Below, one piece after another: positions 1-7,884 of a stretch of DNA of 11,626 bases (position 1 is its first letter; every line of letters starts with the position of its first letter). The notes beneath the pieces were generated by a model. It had not been told where the DNA came from, searched no databases, and worked only from the letters and a program-made list of their open reading frames with translations. Both the position numbers and the translations under genes were made by a program. Source of the stretch: Planctomycetota bacterium (GTDB lineage Bacteria; Planctomycetota; UBA1135); the NCBI GenBank assembly GCA_014382465.1, contig JACNJP010000311.1, forward strand, positions 1 to 11,626. The letters run 5' to 3'.

Positions 1-2
1 AG

Positions 3-1280
3 CACCAGGCAGCGGGGAAGAACTGCCGCAACACGCGCCGCCGCGCCGCCGGAACGCCGGCGGGCCAGGTCGACGAGCGCCGCGTCGGCTCCGCAAACGG
101 CTGCATCGGCTGGGGCGAGCTGCGCCGCAACGGCCCGTCGGCCAACCGGGTCGACGTGGTGGTGATGGGGGACGGCTACGAGATCAGCAAGCAGGACTCG
201 CTCGACCGCTACGCCAAGTACGTGCCCGACCTGTTCGAGCGCCACGAGGTCTTCGGCGAGTACTCCCGCTACCACAACTTCCTGCGCGCCAACGTCTTCA
301 GCGCCGAGGGCGGCATAGACGGCTACGGCCGCGACTTCGACACCGCGCTCGGCAGCGCCAACACCAACAAGCGCAGCGGCGGCAACGTCTCGGTCGACCG
401 CGAGCGGGTGATGGCCATGCTGGACGAGATGCCCGAGCACGACCGCCTGGCGATCGTCTTCGTCCGTGGCACCGCCCCCGGCACCGGCGGCGGCGGCGTC
501 GCCACGATCCCCGGCCGGCCCGAGAGCGACACCCTGATCCACGAGTGGGGGCACGCCTTCGGCGGCCTCGGCGACGAGTACTCGGACGACGTCGGCTACA
601 CCGGCGACCCGCGCAACAGCGTCAACGTCAGCAGCGACCCGAGCCCCGAGCGCGCGCCTTGGAAGCACTGGATCGACGCCGGGGTCAAGGGCGTCGGCGT
701 CTACGAGGGCGCCGCCGGCCGCGCCAAGGGCGCCTTCAAGCCGACCGTGAAGGGCTGCGCGATGCAGAACGGCCGCGAATTCTGCGTCGTCTGCCGCGAA
801 GCCCTGGTCCTGCGGATCTACTCCCTCGTCGACCCGATCGACGGCTGCTCGCCGGAGGCCCAGCCCCTGAGGCGCTCGGACGACGGCCCCCAGCCGCTGC
901 CGGCGCCGGGCCCGCTCGAGTTCGAGCTCACGGTGATGCAGCCCGAGGAGCACGACCTCGAGGTGCGCTGGTGGGTCCTGCCGGAGGAGCAGGCCCCGCC
1001 CGAGCCGCGTTCGCGGGAGCGCCGATACGCCCCGGGCGACCGCGGGCGCCGCGGACCGCTGAGCCCGCTGGAGCAGGAGCCGCTGGAGCAGACCCGCGGC
1101 AACGCCAAGGGGCTGCACCGCTTCCGCTTCGACCCCGAGGACTGGCAGCCGGGCCTCTACCGGGTGGTGGCGCGGGCCCTCGACGACACCCGGATGCCGC
1201 GGGAGCGGTACCCCTGGGTCCTCCGGGACGAGGAAGGCCTGCTCGAATCCGAGCGCGCCTGGTGGGTGGCCGTCGAGTGA
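3..1280 (+). CDS. M64-family (IgA-peptidase-like) zinc metallopeptidase, 5' end outside window
   Basis: Predicted secreted or surface zinc endopeptidase of the M64 type. The frame is open to the left edge, so the true start and any signal peptide are missing; the first in-frame ATG (156) lies inside the first core beta strand (NRVDVVVMGDGYE) and is unlikely to be the start. Counting from that ATG, the zinc-binding helix is HEWGHAFGGLGDEY at residues 129-142: His129 and His133 are ligands, Glu130 is the catalytic base, and Asp140 may be a further ligand (inference). GDGY at the start, the HExGH...GLGDEY block and the later FCVVCREA cysteine segment are all typical of M64 proteins. The last ~120 residues look like the beta-rich C-terminal domain of this family and end in a WWVAVE strand. 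The substrate is unknown; 'IgA peptidase' is only a family label. The gene converges with the minus-strand gene at 1286, 5 bp away. Confidence 0.88.
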   Translation, partial: HQAAGKNCRNTRRRAAGTPAGQVDERRVGSANGCIGWGELRRNGPSANRVDVVVMGDGYEISKQDSLDRYAKYVPDLFERHEVFGEYSRYHNFLRANVFSAEGGIDGYGRDFDTALGSANTNKRSGGNVSVDRERVMAMLDEMPEHDRLAIVFVRGTAPGTGGGGVATIPGRPESDTLIHEWGHAFGGLGDEYSDDVGYTGDPRNSVNVSSDPSPERAPWKHWIDAGVKGVGVYEGAAGRAKGAFKPTVKGCAMQNGREFCVVCREALVLRIYSLVDPIDGCSPEAQPLRRSDDGPQPLPAPGPLEFELTVMQPEEHDLEVRWWVLPEEQAPPEPRSRERRYAPGDRGRRGPLSPLEQEPLEQTRGNAKGLHRFRFDPEDWQPGLYRVVARALDDTRMPRERYPWVLRDEEGLLESERAWWVAVE

Positions 1281-1285
1281 GGCGC

Positions 1286-1570
1286 TCAGTTCTGCTCGCC
1301 GAGCAGGTCGAGGATCTTGCGGCGCAGAGTCGGGCGGTCCCGGTGGATGAGCAGCGCCTTCTCGGTGGCGGGGGCGCCTCCCCAGCGGTGGTTGCAGCCC
1401 TGGCACTCCCACTTCGGGGCGTGCTTGACCCAGCTGCCGCCGAGCACGGCCCGGCCGGCGGCGAGCTCCCGCTCGAGGGAGATCTCGTCGAAGATGGTCC
1501 CGTAGAGGATGCGCGCGACCTGGCCCGATCCACAATCGGGACAGCCGGTCGGGTTTGCGAGTTGGACCAT
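1286..1570 (-). CDS. Small zinc-ribbon protein of unknown function
   Basis: A protein of about 94 residues with two cysteine pairs, CPDC near the N terminus and CQGC about 50 residues later, followed by HRWGG. This is the layout of a four-cysteine zinc ribbon. The segment between the pairs (ARILYGTIFDEISLERELAAG, given here as ARILYG and ERELAAG) resembles a widespread uncharacterised family whose members begin just before the first CPxCGS and end the ribbon with a His-x-Trp; that is from memory. I prefer the ATG at 1570 for this reason. An in-frame ATG at 1621 would add 17 residues rich in Arg and Pro; neither start has a clear ribosome binding site. No catalytic residues are evident, so a metal-binding or nucleic-acid or protein-binding role is only a guess. 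It is a lone minus-strand gene, convergent with the M64 gene and divergent from the next gene. Confidence 0.7.
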   Translation of the reverse strand: MVQLANPTGCPDCGSGQVARILYGTIFDEISLERELAAGRAVLGGSWVKHAPKWECQGCNHRWGGAPATEKALLIHRDRPTLRRKILDLLGEQN

Positions 1571-1731
1571 GATCGGAAGGGGACGGATTGGATGAAGCCG
1601 GCGCGGGGTGAAGAGCCGCATTCGATTGTAGATCCGCCTGCTGCTCGGCCATACTTTCTGGCGGAGAAGCCCGAGGAGTCCGGGCCCGCGGACCGGAAGC
1701 CGCTGCTGGCGTCGACCTACCGGTGCGATCC

Positions 1732-2703
1732 ATGAAGACCCTGTCCACCGTCGCCAACGGCATCGCCTTCTTCGCCCTGGTTCCCAGCCTGCTGGCCTAC
1801 CTCGGTGAATTCTGGTGGCGCTTCCACCTCTGGGAGCACTTGCGTCCGCATTACGGCATGGCGCTGGCGGCGGCGGTGGTCCTGGCGGTCCTGGCGCGCC
1901 GGTGGCGCTGGGCGGCCTTCTGGGTGGCGGCCGTGGCGGCCAATGGGTTGCTCTTATTTCCGCTGCTGCCCTTGGGCGGAGCTTCGGAGCCGATCGCCGG
2001 GCCCCGGCTCCGCGTCCTCCACGCCAACCTGCACGTCCAGCACCCGGATCCGGACCGGCTGCTGGAGTGGGTGGAGGGCCTGGACCGCGACCTGGTGCTC
2101 CTGCATGAGTTCACGCCGGTGTGGAGGAAGCGGGTGCAGCAGGTCTGTCGGCGGTATCGGCTGGAGTTGTGCGATCCGCAGGTCCATCCCACCGGGACCG
2201 CCCTCTTGCTCCCGGTGGAAGCTCGGCAGGAGTGGCGCTTGGTGGATTCCAGCATCCTCCAAATGACCCAAACCATCGGCGAACGGCCGGTGATGGAGCT
2301 GGTCCTGGAGGCCGGTGGGAGGGGGCTCGCGGTCCTCAGCTTCCACGCCACCCGGCCCATCAGCTGGTTCGAGTCACGCGGGCAGGAGCGGGACTTCCGC
2401 TTCGCCGCCGACTGGGCCCTGGGCCAGCGGGCGCTCGGCCGGGAGACCCTCGTCCTGGGCGATTTCAACTCGACGCCCTGGAGCAGCCGGTTCCGCGGGC
2501 TGCTCCGGGACGCCGAGTTGGAGGACAGCCTGGTGGGCCGGGGAATGCAGGGGAGCTGGCCATCCTTCCTGCCGAGCTTCCTGCGCCTGCCGATCGACCA
2601 CGCCGTGCACAGCTCGGGCCTGGTCGTCGCCGAGCGCCGGCTGGGCCCGGAGGTGGGCTCCGACCACCTGCCGCTGCTGATCGAGATCGGCTTCCGGCCT
2701 TGA
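1732..2703 (+). CDS. Membrane-anchored endonuclease/exonuclease/phosphatase (EEP) family protein
   Basis: A 323-residue protein with a hydrophobic N-terminal third (likely helices near residues 7-25, 43-55 and 60-80) followed by an EEP-fold hydrolase domain. EEP landmarks appear in order: Asn99 in the first strand (HANLH), Glu126 in LLHEF (metal ligand), His205 in FHATRP, Asp244 and Asn246 in LGDFNSTPW, Asp289-His290 in PIDHAV, and Asp311-His312 in GSDHLPL. The complete metal and catalytic set predicts an active Mg2+-dependent phosphodiesterase or phosphatase. The architecture resembles YafD-type proteins (COG3021), in which the domain is thought to lie outside the inner membrane; the substrate is not known. 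An in-frame GTG at 1723 adds three residues, but the ATG at 1732 places Lys right before the first helix. Neither start has an obvious Shine-Dalgarno sequence. Codon use looks slightly less GC-extreme than in later genes. Confidence 0.87.
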   Translation: MKTLSTVANGIAFFALVPSLLAYLGEFWWRFHLWEHLRPHYGMALAAAVVLAVLARRWRWAAFWVAAVAANGLLLFPLLPLGGASEPIAGPRLRVLHANLHVQHPDPDRLLEWVEGLDRDLVLLHEFTPVWRKRVQQVCRRYRLELCDPQVHPTGTALLLPVEARQEWRLVDSSILQMTQTIGERPVMELVLEAGGRGLAVLSFHATRPISWFESRGQERDFRFAADWALGQRALGRETLVLGDFNSTPWSSRFRGLLRDAELEDSLVGRGMQGSWPSFLPSFLRLPIDHAVHSSGLVVAERRLGPEVGSDHLPLLIEIGFRP

Positions 2704-2962
2704 CCCAGCCGGGAATCTGGCCCCATTCGGTGGACCTGCGGTCGGGAGGAAGCCTCCGAACATCCTTGTCAGGCAGTCACTTAGGCTTCAAAGGGCCTCC
2801 TCACTGCGGGCAGGCCCAAGAGGTCGTCCCAAAGCTCGGCGCTCATTGAGGATGAGAATCGTCCAGGTCCACCGAAGGGGGCCGGATTCCCCGCGGGGAT
2901 TTGCCTTCTCCTGCTGAGCGGGTTGTTGCAAGATCGACCAGGCTCCTTCTCCGCTTCTCACC

Positions 2963-4000
2963 ATGAACCGCCTGACGGATCTCCTGATCGTGGGCCTGCT
3001 CGCGGCCTCCTGCCCCTACAAGGGCGTGAGGGTTCCAGAGGACCAGGCTTTCCAGGGGCCCAGCGAGGCCTCGCTGCGGGGCATCAGCGCGGCGTCGGAC
3101 TCGAGCGTCTGGGCCAGCGGCAGCGGTGGAACCGTGCTGCGTTCGACCGACGGCGGCGCGGTCTGGAAGCAAATCCAGGTCCCAGGCGCGGAGGAGCTCG
3201 ATTTCCGGGACATCGAGGCCTTCGACGCCCGCCGGGCCGTGATCCTGGCCTCGGGGCCGGGCGAGGCCTCGCGCGTCTACCGCACCGAGGACGGCGGCCT
3301 GACCTGGACCGAGACGCTGCGCAATCCCGACGCTGACGGCTTCTTCGACGGCATCGCCTTCTGGACTCCCAGCCGCGGCGTGCTCTACGGCGATCCGGTG
3401 GACGGCTGCTTCTCGGTCTGGACCACCCGCGACGGCGGCCGGAGCTGGCGCCGGGTGCGCGCGCGCGATCTGCCCCCGGCGCAGCCGGGCGAGCACGCCT
3501 TCGCTGCCAGCGGCGCCGGCATCACCACCCATGGCATCGAGCACGCCTGGTTCGTGACCGGCGGATCCGTCGCGCGGGCCTTTCGCACCGAGGACGGCGG
3601 CAAGAGCTGGGAGGTCTCGCCGCTGCCCCTGGCCCAGGGCAGTCCTTCGGCCGGCGCCTTCGGGATCGCCTTCGTCAGCCGCTTTCGCGGCGTCGCGGTC
3701 GGCGGCGATTACGAGCGGCCGGACCAGAAGGAGGGCACGCTGGCGCTGACCTTGGACGGCGGCCGCAGCTGGCGGGCGGCCGACGAGCCCCTCGGCGGCT
3801 ACCGCTCTGGAGTGACCGCCTGCCGCCCTGGCGTCCTGCTCGCGGTCGGGCCGAACGGGATCGACTATCTCGACCTCAACTCGGAGCACCGGGACGCCCT
3901 CCTCCACGGCGGCCACAGCATCAGCTACGACCGCACTACCGACGCCGCCTGGATCTCGGGCCCCGGCGGCCGGTTGTTCCACGCCTGGGCGAGCGATTGA
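2963..4000 (+). CDS. Putative lipoprotein with Asp-box (BNR/YCF48-like) beta-propeller repeats
   Basis: A 345-residue exported protein. The N terminus is a short signal peptide ending in LLAASC, so Cys17 could be lipidated; Ala at -3 makes the lipobox imperfect and a plain signal peptide remains possible. Five Asp-box motifs of the S/TxDGGxxW type occur near residues 61-68, 108-115, 155-162, 209-216 and 263-270. They lie in a beta-propeller like those of YCF48/HCF136-type and sialidase-type BNR proteins, often annotated as 'oxidoreductase' or 'photosystem II stability factor-like'. No sialidase arginine triad is evident, so an enzymatic activity is not supported. A scaffold, assembly or binding role at the cell surface is the likeliest reading. 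The stop codon overlaps the TTG start of the next gene (TTGA at 3997-4000), which suggests co-translation. No good ribosome binding site precedes the ATG. Confidence 0.85.
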   Translation: MNRLTDLLIVGLLAASCPYKGVRVPEDQAFQGPSEASLRGISAASDSSVWASGSGGTVLRSTDGGAVWKQIQVPGAEELDFRDIEAFDARRAVILASGPGEASRVYRTEDGGLTWTETLRNPDADGFFDGIAFWTPSRGVLYGDPVDGCFSVWTTRDGGRSWRRVRARDLPPAQPGEHAFAASGAGITTHGIEHAWFVTGGSVARAFRTEDGGKSWEVSPLPLAQGSPSAGAFGIAFVSRFRGVAVGGDYERPDQKEGTLALTLDGGRSWRAADEPLGGYRSGVTACRPGVLLAVGPNGIDYLDLNSEHRDALLHGGHSISYDRTTDAAWISGPGGRLFHAWASD

Positions 4001-4941
4001 GTCATCCCGCCCCCCTGCACGTCGTCACCGGCGCCTTCGGCTACTCCGGGCGCTACATCGCCGAGCGCCTGCTCGCCGAGGGCGTCCGGGTCCGCACCCT
4101 GACCCACTCGCTGGACCGGAAGAACCCCTTCGGCGGGCGGATCGAGGCCCGGCCCTTCGACTGGGACGACCCGCCGGCCCTCGCCTCCCACCTGCGCGGG
4201 GCGGACGTGCTCTACAACACCTACTGGGTGCGCTTCGACCACGACGACTTCCACCACGGCGGGGCCGTCGAGAACACCCTGAAGCTGTTCGAGGCCGCGT
4301 GCGCGGCCGGGGTCCGCCGGGTGGTCCACGTCAGCATCACCAACCCGTCCGAGGACTCCGACCTCCCGTACTTCGCCGGCAAGGCGCGGCTCGAGCGCGC
4401 GCTGCGCGAATCCGGCCTGTCCTACGCGATCCTGCGGCCGGCGGTGCTGTTCGGCAAGGAGGACATCCTGGTCAACAACATCGCCTGGGGCCTGCGCCGG
4501 CTGCCGGTATTCGGGATCTTCGGCGACGGCAGCTACCGGCTGCAGCCGATCTACGTCGACGACCTGGCCGAGCTGGCGGTGGAGCAGGGGAGGACCGGCC
4601 AGAACCTGGTGATCGACGCCATCGGCCCCCAGACCTTCAGCTACCGCGAGCTGGTGGTGGAGATCGGCCGCATCATCGGCCGCCGCCGGCGAATCGTCTC
4701 GATGCCGGCGTGGCCGGCGTGGCAGCTCACCCGGCTCCTCGGCGGGATCGTCGGGGACGTCATCCTTACCCGCGACGAGGTCGCCGGCCTGATGTCCGAC
4801 CTGCTCGTGACCGACTCGCTGCCGGCCGGCCGCACCCGGCTGACCGACTGGGCCGAACGTCACGCCGACTCGCTTGGGCGCCGTTACACCAGCGAATTGG
4901 CTCGCCGCCGCGACCGGAAGAGGGCCTACGCATCCAACTGA
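3997..4941 (+). CDS. NAD(P)-binding SDR-family epimerase/dehydratase-like protein
   Basis: A 314-residue Rossmann-fold protein of the extended or atypical short-chain dehydrogenase group. The dinucleotide-binding loop TGAFGYSG (residues 11-18) gives the GxxGxxG pattern. A YFAGK segment (Tyr125, Lys129) matches the YxxxK catalytic pair, preceded by VHVSITNPS, which supplies candidate serines. The following ILRPAVLFG and QPIYVDDLA segments are typical of NmrA, NDUFA9-like and epimerase relatives. The start is inferred: the only reasonable start in this frame is TTG at 3997, overlapping the stop of the upstream propeller gene, and no ATG or GTG occurs before the glycine-rich loop. The tail after residue ~245 (PAWQLTRLLGG, DEVAGLMSDLLV) also fits NDUFA9-like proteins. 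The substrate cannot be read from the sequence, and the operon partner gives no metabolic clue. Confidence 0.86.
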   Translation: MSHPAPLHVVTGAFGYSGRYIAERLLAEGVRVRTLTHSLDRKNPFGGRIEARPFDWDDPPALASHLRGADVLYNTYWVRFDHDDFHHGGAVENTLKLFEAACAAGVRRVVHVSITNPSEDSDLPYFAGKARLERALRESGLSYAILRPAVLFGKEDILVNNIAWGLRRLPVFGIFGDGSYRLQPIYVDDLAELAVEQGRTGQNLVIDAIGPQTFSYRELVVEIGRIIGRRRRIVSMPAWPAWQLTRLLGGIVGDVILTRDEVAGLMSDLLVTDSLPAGRTRLTDWAERHADSLGRRYTSELARRRDRKRAYASN

Positions 4942-4994
4942 GGAAGCGCCCTCGGCGGGCTCCGGGCGGCAGAGATTCACGGTTTTCAGTCTTC

Positions 4995-5041
4995 GTTTCC
5001 AAGGTCCCTGGTTTATTGGGATCTAGGTACTGTTTCCAAGG
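4995..5041 (+). repeat. Short direct repeat (GTTTCCAAGG x2) in the intergenic region before the NHL gene
   Basis: The 10-bp sequence GTTTCCAAGG occurs at 4995-5004 and again at 5032-5041, 37 bp apart, in a locally AT-richer part of the 141-bp gap between the SDR and NHL genes. Such a pair could be a regulator binding site next to a promoter for the NHL-cytochrome operon, but no clear -35/-10 pair is visible and chance is possible. The last bases of the second copy are part of an AAGGAG stretch in front of an alternative GTG start at 5047. Confidence 0.35.
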
Positions 5042-5082
5042 AGACGGTGCTTCCCGTAGACGCTGGCCTCAAGGCTTCCGAA

Positions 5083-5949
5083 ATGCCCTCCACCGCCCTA
5101 TACGTCCCCCTCCTCCTCTGCCTCCTCGGGCTTGATCCCGCAGGTTCCCAGCCCCTTCCTGGCTCCAGCTCCTTCCTCAGCCCCCCGGCGAGAGTCATCG
5201 GACTCTCCGCCGCCGCGGGCGACCGCATCGCGGTGAGCTTCCCGAGCGAGAACGCGGTCCGGGTGCTGGACGGCGCCGGCCAGGTCCTGAAGGAATTCAG
5301 CGGCCTGCCACGCCCCCTCGGGCTCGGAGTCGGCAACGGCCGGATCTACGTCGGGCTCGGCGGCCACGGGGCGGTCCGGGTCTTCGACCTCCAGGGCAGC
5401 CCCAAGGGATGGCTCGGCAACGGGCGGCAGGATTTCAGCCGCCCCACCGACATCGCCGTGTCTCCGGTGGACGGCCGGATCTACGTCCTCGACGCCGGCC
5501 GGGCCGAGATCCGGGCCTTCGATCCCCATACCTTGAAAGAGGTCGGGCGGGTGGGGGACGGCGTGCTGCGGCAGCCCGCCGGGCTCGCGGTGCGGGCGGA
5601 CGGCGGCCTGCTGGTCGGCGACCTGATCCTCGGCAGCGTCGAGGCCTTTGACGGCGCCGGCCTGCCCTCGGGGTCCTTCACCGCCTTCGGCAGCCAGCCC
5701 GGCCAGACGGTCCGGCCCACCGGCATCTCGATCGACCCGCTTGGCCGGGTCTACGTCGTCGACGCCTTCCTCGACCAGGTCCAGGTCTACTCCCCGACCG
5801 GCGCCCTGCTCGCGGTCCGCGGCGAATTCGGGAGCGGAGACGGGCTGATGCGAAACCCACTGGCGGTCTGGGTCAGTCCCAAGGACGGCCGGGTCTGGGT
5901 GACCGACTCCGGCGACTTCGAGGTCGAGATCTTCCCCATGGTGCCGTGA
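5083..5949 (+). CDS. Secreted NHL-repeat six-bladed beta-propeller protein
   Basis: A 288-residue protein starting with a hydrophobic signal peptide (STALYVPLLLCLLGL, cleavage probably near residues 20-23). The rest reads as about six NHL-type repeats, each with an RIYV/RVYV/RVWV strand followed by a D-x-x-x-x-x-V-x-x-F/Y strand; examples are GRIYVLDAG, GRVYVVDAF and GRVWVTDSG. This gives a closed six-bladed propeller with no added catalytic domain. I chose the ATG at 5083 because the signal peptide begins there. A GTG at 5047 has an AAGGAG just upstream, but the spacing is only 3 nt and it would add 12 polar residues before the signal core. The gene lies 14 bp upstream of the 16-haem cytochrome and probably shares its transcript. 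NHL proteins are often found beside multihaem cytochromes, where a structural or docking role is suspected but not proven. Confidence 0.86.
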   Translation: MPSTALYVPLLLCLLGLDPAGSQPLPGSSSFLSPPARVIGLSAAAGDRIAVSFPSENAVRVLDGAGQVLKEFSGLPRPLGLGVGNGRIYVGLGGHGAVRVFDLQGSPKGWLGNGRQDFSRPTDIAVSPVDGRIYVLDAGRAEIRAFDPHTLKEVGRVGDGVLRQPAGLAVRADGGLLVGDLILGSVEAFDGAGLPSGSFTAFGSQPGQTVRPTGISIDPLGRVYVVDAFLDQVQVYSPTGALLAVRGEFGSGDGLMRNPLAVWVSPKDGRVWVTDSGDFEVEIFPMVP

Positions 5950-5950
5950 T

Positions 5951-5956
5951 GGAGGA
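5951..5956 (+). promoter_or_regulatory. Ribosome binding site of the multihaem cytochrome gene
   Basis: GGAGGA lies 7 nt before the ATG at 5964 and directly after the stop codon of the NHL gene. It decides the start: the in-frame GTG (5946) and ATG (5949) overlap or precede this site and would add residues ahead of the signal peptide. Confidence 0.8.
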
Positions 5957-5963
5957 CAACAGA

Positions 5964-7862
5964 ATGACTCGCCTCGCCCTCGTCCTCCTCCTGACGCCGA
6001 TCCTGACCGCTTCCCTGTCGGCGCAGGATCCGCCGCACGACTCCAGCAACGGGATCAACTGCCTGTCCTGCCACGTGCTGCACAACGCGCCCGGCGCCCA
6101 CTTCACCAACGTGGCCGGCGCGATCAACCTGTGCATGTCCTGCCACAACCCGCTCGGCGTGGCCCCGGTCGAGACCCACAGCCCGGGCGGCCAGGAGATC
6201 TCCTGCACCGTCTGCCACAACCCGCACACGCAGGAGCAGGCGGCGGTCCACGGCTCGACCTTCTCCCGGCTGGTGAAGACCGAGGTCGCCACGCCCAACA
6301 GCGGCGACATGCTGGTCAAGCTGCTGGCGCCGAGCGGCCCGAATTCCTTCGCCGACGGCGACGCGGTCTACGACGGCGTCTGCGAAGTCTGCCACACAGC
6401 GACCAACTACCACCGCAACAACCCCTCCGGCAACCACAACCACAACACGGCGTTGGACTGCCGCATGTGCCACCCGCACGCCGACGGCTTCCGGCCGACC
6501 GGCGGCGAGTGCACCGGCTGCCACGCCTATGAGCAGCCTCCCGGCCAGGGCTACCGGCGGCAGATCGTCGAGAGCAACGGCGACGGCAAGGGCGACTTCG
6601 TCAAGCCCTTCCACCACGTCGACGACCTCTCGGGCTCGGAGTCGGTGGAGGCGGCTGACTGCACGGTCTGCCACGACCAGGGCAGCCACATGCTGAACCC
6701 CGATCCCGAGGTCCTGCTGGCCGACCCGGACGGGGGAGCGTCCCACCGCTTCACCGGTCAGCCGGGAGGCATGGTCTCCGAGTTCTGCGCCGGCTGCCAC
6801 GACGCCGACGGCAAGGGCGGCGAGCTCGCCCCCTTCAGCTCCCTGCGGCCGCCGGCGGACGTCGATCAGCACTGGGTGAACGCCAAGCACGCCCTCGACC
6901 CGGTGGGCGCCGCGTGCCTGGACTGCCACGCCAACGGCCACGGCGGCGTCAACCCGCAGATGCTGGCCGCGGTCGAGGAGGACCTCTGCTTCGACTGCCA
7001 CTCGCCGGCGGGCGGCGCCTCGGACATCTGGAGCGACTTCCAGAAGGCCTTCCACCACCCGGTGGAGGTTGGCAGCCTGGTCCACGAGCTGGGCGAGGAT
7101 CCGCTCGGCATGCCCCGGCACGTCGAGTGCGCCGACTGCCACAACCCCCACGCCGCCAACGCCGACCTGGTCGCCGCGGCGCCGGCGACCCCGGGCGGCA
7201 TGCTCGGGGTGTCGGGAGTGGACGCCGGCGGAGCGGCGGTCGCCGAGGCCGCCAACGGCTACGAGGTGTGCTTCAAGTGCCACAGCGGAGCGGCCGCGAC
7301 CCCCACCGCGCCGTTCCCTCGGGTCGAGAACGAGACCGACCTGGCGGTCGAATTCGACTTGGTGAACGCCTCCTCGTTCCACCCGATCCAGGGTCCGGGC
7401 CGCAGCCAGAACATGCCCAGCCTGAAGCCGCCGTGGACCGTCAACAGCGTCATGCGCTGCGAGGACTGCCACGCCGGCGACGCCGGCAGCGGCGGGCCGC
7501 ACGGCTCCGAGCAGCCCTTCCCGCTCAAGGCGCGCTACGACACCGACCCGTACGTTGTGGAGAGCGCCGAGGCCTACGCCCTGTGCTACTCCTGCCACGA
7601 CCGGCTGTCGATCCTGCGGAATTACTCGTTCAAGCACGACGTCCACGTCACCGACTACATGACGCCCTGCTCCGCCTGCCACGACGGCCACGGCATGGCC
7701 GGCACCGCGCCGAACCTCCCGGGCACCGGCTTGGTGAACTTCCGCACCGACATGGTGACGCCCAACGCCCTCGGCCAGCTGGAGTTCATCCGCAACGGCT
7801 TCCACGACGGCAAGTGCTCGCTCAAGTGCCACGGCTACAACCACTACGGCGAGACCTACTAG
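5964..7862 (+). CDS. Sixteen-haem c-type cytochrome, doubled-CXXCH type
   Basis: A 632-residue exported electron-transfer protein. The signal peptide (TRLALVLLLTPILTASLSA) would be cut near Ala20, leaving the mature chain in the periplasm or on the cell surface. I count fifteen CXXCH haem sites, beginning with CLSCH and ending with CSACH, plus a sixteenth site CSLKCH at residues 618-623 with three residues between the cysteines. Several sites have the CxxCHNPH form of the paired-CXXCH family. There are 29 further histidines by hand count, enough for bis-His ligation of every haem. No other enzymatic motif is seen, so an electron conduit or storage role is likely, possibly in extracellular electron transfer. 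No beta-barrel porin or cytochrome maturation gene is in the window. The strong ribosome binding site and the 14-bp gap tie it to the NHL gene upstream; a 15-bp hairpin follows the stop. Confidence 0.93.
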   Translation: MTRLALVLLLTPILTASLSAQDPPHDSSNGINCLSCHVLHNAPGAHFTNVAGAINLCMSCHNPLGVAPVETHSPGGQEISCTVCHNPHTQEQAAVHGSTFSRLVKTEVATPNSGDMLVKLLAPSGPNSFADGDAVYDGVCEVCHTATNYHRNNPSGNHNHNTALDCRMCHPHADGFRPTGGECTGCHAYEQPPGQGYRRQIVESNGDGKGDFVKPFHHVDDLSGSESVEAADCTVCHDQGSHMLNPDPEVLLADPDGGASHRFTGQPGGMVSEFCAGCHDADGKGGELAPFSSLRPPADVDQHWVNAKHALDPVGAACLDCHANGHGGVNPQMLAAVEEDLCFDCHSPAGGASDIWSDFQKAFHHPVEVGSLVHELGEDPLGMPRHVECADCHNPHAANADLVAAAPATPGGMLGVSGVDAGGAAVAEAANGYEVCFKCHSGAAATPTAPFPRVENETDLAVEFDLVNASSFHPIQGPGRSQNMPSLKPPWTVNSVMRCEDCHAGDAGSGGPHGSEQPFPLKARYDTDPYVVESAEAYALCYSCHDRLSILRNYSFKHDVHVTDYMTPCSACHDGHGMAGTAPNLPGTGLVNFRTDMVTPNALGQLEFIRNGFHDGKCSLKCHGYNHYGETY

Positions 7863-7884
7863 GGCGGGAGTTTGGAGGAATGAA

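Noticed and set aside
1626..1655. Promoter-like TTGTAG-N18-CATACT upstream of the EEP gene
   Set aside because: Only 3/6 and 4/6 matches to the sigma-70 consensus; too weak to annotate.
2793..2899. Small inverted repeats in the 259-bp gap 2704-2962 (GGGCCT/AGGCCC at 2793-2817 and the palindrome TCCCCGCGGGGA at 2888-2899)
   Set aside because: Short stems, a 13-nt loop in the first, and no T-run; expected by chance at this base composition. No gene was recognised in this gap.
5787..7844. Very long open frame antisense to the NHL and cytochrome genes (685 codons)
   Set aside because: Low-complexity Val/Ala/Arg composition, no family motif, and fully explained as the antisense shadow of GC-rich coding DNA with 16 haem motifs on the plus strand.
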